This document shows, one piece after another, positions 60,906 to 64,000 of a stretch of DNA of 64,000 nucleotides (position 1 is its first letter; the number at the start of each line of letters is the position of its first letter). The notes beneath the pieces are model-generated. The model saw nothing but the letters and a program-made list of their open reading frames with translations. It did no database searches and was not told where the DNA came from. Position numbers and translations under genes: made by a program. This stretch comes from Theobroma cacao. Taxonomy: Eukaryota; Streptophyta; Magnoliopsida; Malvales; Malvaceae. Where the stretch lies: positions 5,902,746 to 5,966,745 of the forward strand of contig NC_030857.1 in assembly GCF_000208745.1 (NCBI RefSeq), read 5' to 3'.

Positions 60906-63352
60906 CTCTTTTATCTTTATTGAAAGGCAAAAGATATCTCATTGTATACCCTACTAGGCCTCTCCCACTTCTTAAAGGTGATGCATAGTTGAGCTTAGAT
61001 TCCAGAAACAAAAAAAAGACCAAAATGCCAAGTGGACGGTCAATTTCTTCTTATCTACTAATACTTAAGTAATTAAATTAAGAGAGATTTCGGATAAGAT
61101 AATTAATTTGACTTTGATTTGAGTCAGCTGGTAGATATCTCAGAATAGAATTCTTAGGTAGATGTGTAAAAGGTTTTACTACTTGAATAGACATGCAAAG
61201 AAACACAGACTTCACTCCTCACGTACGTGTAAATTTTTTTGGGGTCGAAAGTTAAGTGAAATGTACTATCCCTAATTTCCTTGTCCACAACTATGTTATA
61301 CTTTCGTACTTTATTGAGTGATTTGTACTGGGGTGGGTTGCAGAAATTCCAATCTTTCTGAAGTCTTTTGTTAGCTGAAAGTACTTATTTTTCTCTATAT
61401 ACAAATGTACACAATGTGTACAAATATGTATTAGTAATTGAAAATATATCGAAATTAGGCAATAATAGAAACAGAAAGACACAATAATAAATACACCAGA
61501 AGAAAAATTAAAGGTGAGAGAAGAGGTGAAAAGTTTTGGGACAGGGGACAATGGCAAATGTATGTATCTACCAAACACTTTAAATTTACCTCAGTTTCTA
61601 ATAATGTGACCCCAAAAGCCAAAACTATTGAATGGAGAGGGAAGGCCAAACTCCAAGCTCCAACCAATCCCAAACCAAGTCCTATGATTGAAGAATGAGG
61701 GCAGAGAGAGGTTGGGTTTGTGTGGTTATGGCGGGTTGTTTTCTCGACATAACCCAAAGGGACCAGAGTAATTAAAAACGCAGTTTAATTTTGAAGGCAA
61801 TACATACCAACTATTTGCATGTGAATAGTCCCCATCATTCTTAATTCGTTTCCTTCTAATTATTAATAATTGGTACTAAAACAATGGAGCTCTCGTATTG
61901 GCTGCTGCCAGTGGAATGCGAATCTGGCTTTGATTGAGAGATTTCTCATAAATACCAACTACAAAAAAGTCGAAAGGCAAGTGTCTTACAGTCATGGTAC
62001 GTACGAGATAAATGTTTTCCAGGGGTAGATGTTGGTTTGACTTTAGATTTTAAGCCATGGATGAACCGTGCGGTGATGTACTGATAACTATATTAAAGCA
62101 ACAAAAGCTAGTAGGAGATGAAGTTATTAAAAGTTGTATTAGTGTTTTAGTACAGTTTGAAGTAAATATACGCATCTACCAACAAGAAAAAGAGGTAAAT
62201 GCACGTAAATATCAAGCTAGCCATAGACGAAAAAAGTCAGATATCATATTGTCGAAATGTACATGATCTTGGAATGGATAGGCAAAAGATCCGTGCCATG
62301 GTTGGATTCCTTGGAGGACATGCCAGAAGGACTTGTCCAAGAGTTAGGAAACAACCCTTTTTATTTTTTGTAATAAGGTGTTGCTGAGAAATGGAGTGAA
62401 AACTACAGCTTTTGGTATCTCATGGCTGGCCGCATGGGCTTAAAGGGTTTATATTCTTGCACGTCGAAGGAGATGCATGCACTGTACTGGCCGCTGGGTG
62501 TTCAATGGGGTTAGCCAAAATTGTTGGGAACTTCTTGTTGCGGCATTTTGTATGAAAGGGAGGGATATTGGTGGCACGTGCACGTGCATTTTTTAAGGGC
62601 TTGTTTTCGACTTCTGCTTTTGTATTTATGCGTGTGGATAGTGAAAGCTTCATTGTAGTATCGGGTATTTATTGACTGGGATTGAGACAAGAGTAAATAA
62701 TTAACCTTACATTAATTATTATTATATTATAATGTTTTGTTACATTTCGTGAGCAACGGAAAGGAATTCGAATTTAATTTATTGAATATAGAAATACTAA
62801 TAATTACCCATCTGGGATGAAAATAATTTTAATTAATGTTATTAAGAAACTCAACTTAATTTAGTTTAGAAGCACAAGATCTATGTGTGTATAAATGAAT
62901 GCAATATCATATAAATTAACTTAATTAAGAATTTAGTTTAAATTTGAGATTTGGAAAGGGAAAAAAAAAGAGTAATTAGGTTAATATGGCAATTTTACGT
63001 TCACCTCCAATCATGAAATTAAATATATGTCGATAAATTGATATATTTGGTATCCATGAGATCAATATGACATGATTTTAATATATTATAACAATAATAA
63101 CCCAACCTACGGATGAAAGAGAGGTAAGTACAAATTGTGAATACTTTCAAACTTTGAAGGAATTGAATATGGTATTAAGTATTATTAATAACTTTAACTT
63201 GGTGTTATTGGAAATCAATATTTTACAAACTTATTTAGTTCATATTTATTTCTATCATATAAATTATAATTAATATATATATATAAATCTTGATTATTAA
63301 AATTTCCAACAGCATAAATATTTAACAATATACTATCTAGCATTTTAGTATG
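60906..63352. other. Gene-free region
   Basis: Short frames only. A weak one at 62,057-62,266 starts MDEPCGDVLITILKQQKLVG, but I do not recognise it and see no exon partner. Confidence 0.45.
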
Positions 63353-64000
63353 TGTCGTGACGTGCGGGTCCGGGAACCCGTCCGCCAGACGCGGGCGAAA
63401 ATTAAAATTCTCAAAGGTGTGGGAGTCGCCACCAATCTTTTTTATCTAAGGTGTGATTGGTCACCTATTAACCCGATTCTTAATCAACGAAGTCCTAAAT
63501 TAATTTTAGGTCCGTCGAAAGAACGAGAACTGGTCCACATTTTTTAGAGATGGGTTCGGGAGGGCGGTTACGCACGGAGAAGGGTTAGCACTTCCGTGAC
63601 GCCCGTTCTACGAACGGTACCATTCAATCTTAAGTTATCTTAATATAGCCTTTCTTAGTTTAATCCCTATTTTATTAATTAAACTTTATTGAATTGTCAG
63701 ACTGAGTTTTTCATTTGATTTTACGTATGCATATGATGCAAGCGTAGAATGATGTCGTGACTTGTTTATTTTAAATGGTGGAGTCGGTAATCTTTTATTG
63801 AAAAATCATTCGTAAACTATCCCAACGCTTTGGTGATGTCTCGAAATCCTCCTCACCTAGAGATGTCCCCGGAAGAACTCGTCTCTACAAGCTCCTCGGG
63901 GAAATCTCATCATCGGGATTCCCGCGCCATTTACAAAATAAGAGTGGCATGCAATAACAGTATAAAAATGATGATATCTATATGCACGCGTTTATTAGAT
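63353..64000 (-). repeat. Partial gypsy LTR, second insertion, cut by window end
   Basis: Begins TGTCGTGACGTGCGGGTCCG and stays alignable with the start of the LTRs at 13,119 and 19,789 for the 648 bp available. It has an extra segment (TCTCAAAGGTGT) near 63,410 and several small indels. It is a related but distinct copy in the same orientation, either a solo LTR or the left end of another element. Confidence 0.9.

Noticed and set aside
62057..62387. Two overlapping short frames
   Set aside because: No family recognised, and overlapping in different frames. Could be a decayed gene fragment but cannot be supported.
1..64000. CRISPR array, bacterial-type operon or defence system
   Set aside because: Nothing of the kind is present. 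Intron-containing genes and plant transposons define a eukaryotic nuclear window.

Overview
This is a plant nuclear window from a core eudicot, probably a rosid. The evidence is AT-rich intergenic DNA, GT-AG introns, a land-plant nitrate reductase, nucleus-encoded organellar ribosomal proteins with presequences, and plant LTR-retrotransposon, hAT and MITE families. The species cannot be fixed by eye. Four N runs, two of them beside suspicious near-identical duplications, show this is a draft assembly.

Layout. (1) 1-3.8 kb is gene-free upstream DNA. (2) 4.0-8.5 kb is a complete four-exon NADH nitrate reductase (+). (3) 8.5-13.1 kb is gene-poor, with an (AT)n tract interrupted by a gap. (4) 13,119-22,274 is a complete Ty3/gypsy insertion on the minus strand. 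It has about 2.5-kb LTRs, a TGGAT target duplication, a pol remnant with two RNase H domains plus integrase (Tat-like), no gag/protease/RT core, and a minisatellite in the 3' untranslated part. (5) 23,985-24,458 is an intronless calmodulin-like EF-hand protein (+). (6) 26.06-30.84 kb is a three-exon 6-phosphogluconolactonase-like gene (+) whose second intron holds a roughly 2.1-kb inverted-repeat element. (7) 32.0-33.1 kb holds two related Mutator-like MITEs side by side, with three copies of a 9-bp target repeat. (8) 33.4-42.5 kb holds two ribosomal protein S13 genes in the same orientation. The first has a mitochondrial-type presequence and the second a plastid-type transit peptide. Between them lies a 4.63-kb hAT element with a perfect 8-bp target duplication. 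(9) 42.5-47.3 kb holds a MITE and a SINE-like insertion followed by a 253-bp tandem duplication. (10) 47.36-49.41 kb is a four-exon MEI2/TEL-type C-terminal RRM gene (-). (11) 49.5-63.35 kb is gene-free AT-rich DNA with repeat remnants. (12) From 63,353 to the end is a partial LTR of the same broad gypsy family as in (4).

The genes do not form a single pathway. Nitrate reductase (cytosolic nitrate assimilation) and 6-phosphogluconolactonase (oxidative pentose phosphate pathway, which supplies reductant) are metabolic. The CML is a Ca2+ sensor, the MEI2-type protein is RNA-binding, and the S13 pair serves the two organellar ribosomes. The most interesting point is the S13 pair. Rosid mitochondria are known to use an S13 derived from the nuclear gene for plastid S13. 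Here the two paralogues sit next to each other with the same two intron positions, and they would be about 1 kb apart if the inserted elements were removed. This looks like a preserved tandem-duplication state of that gene-replacement event.
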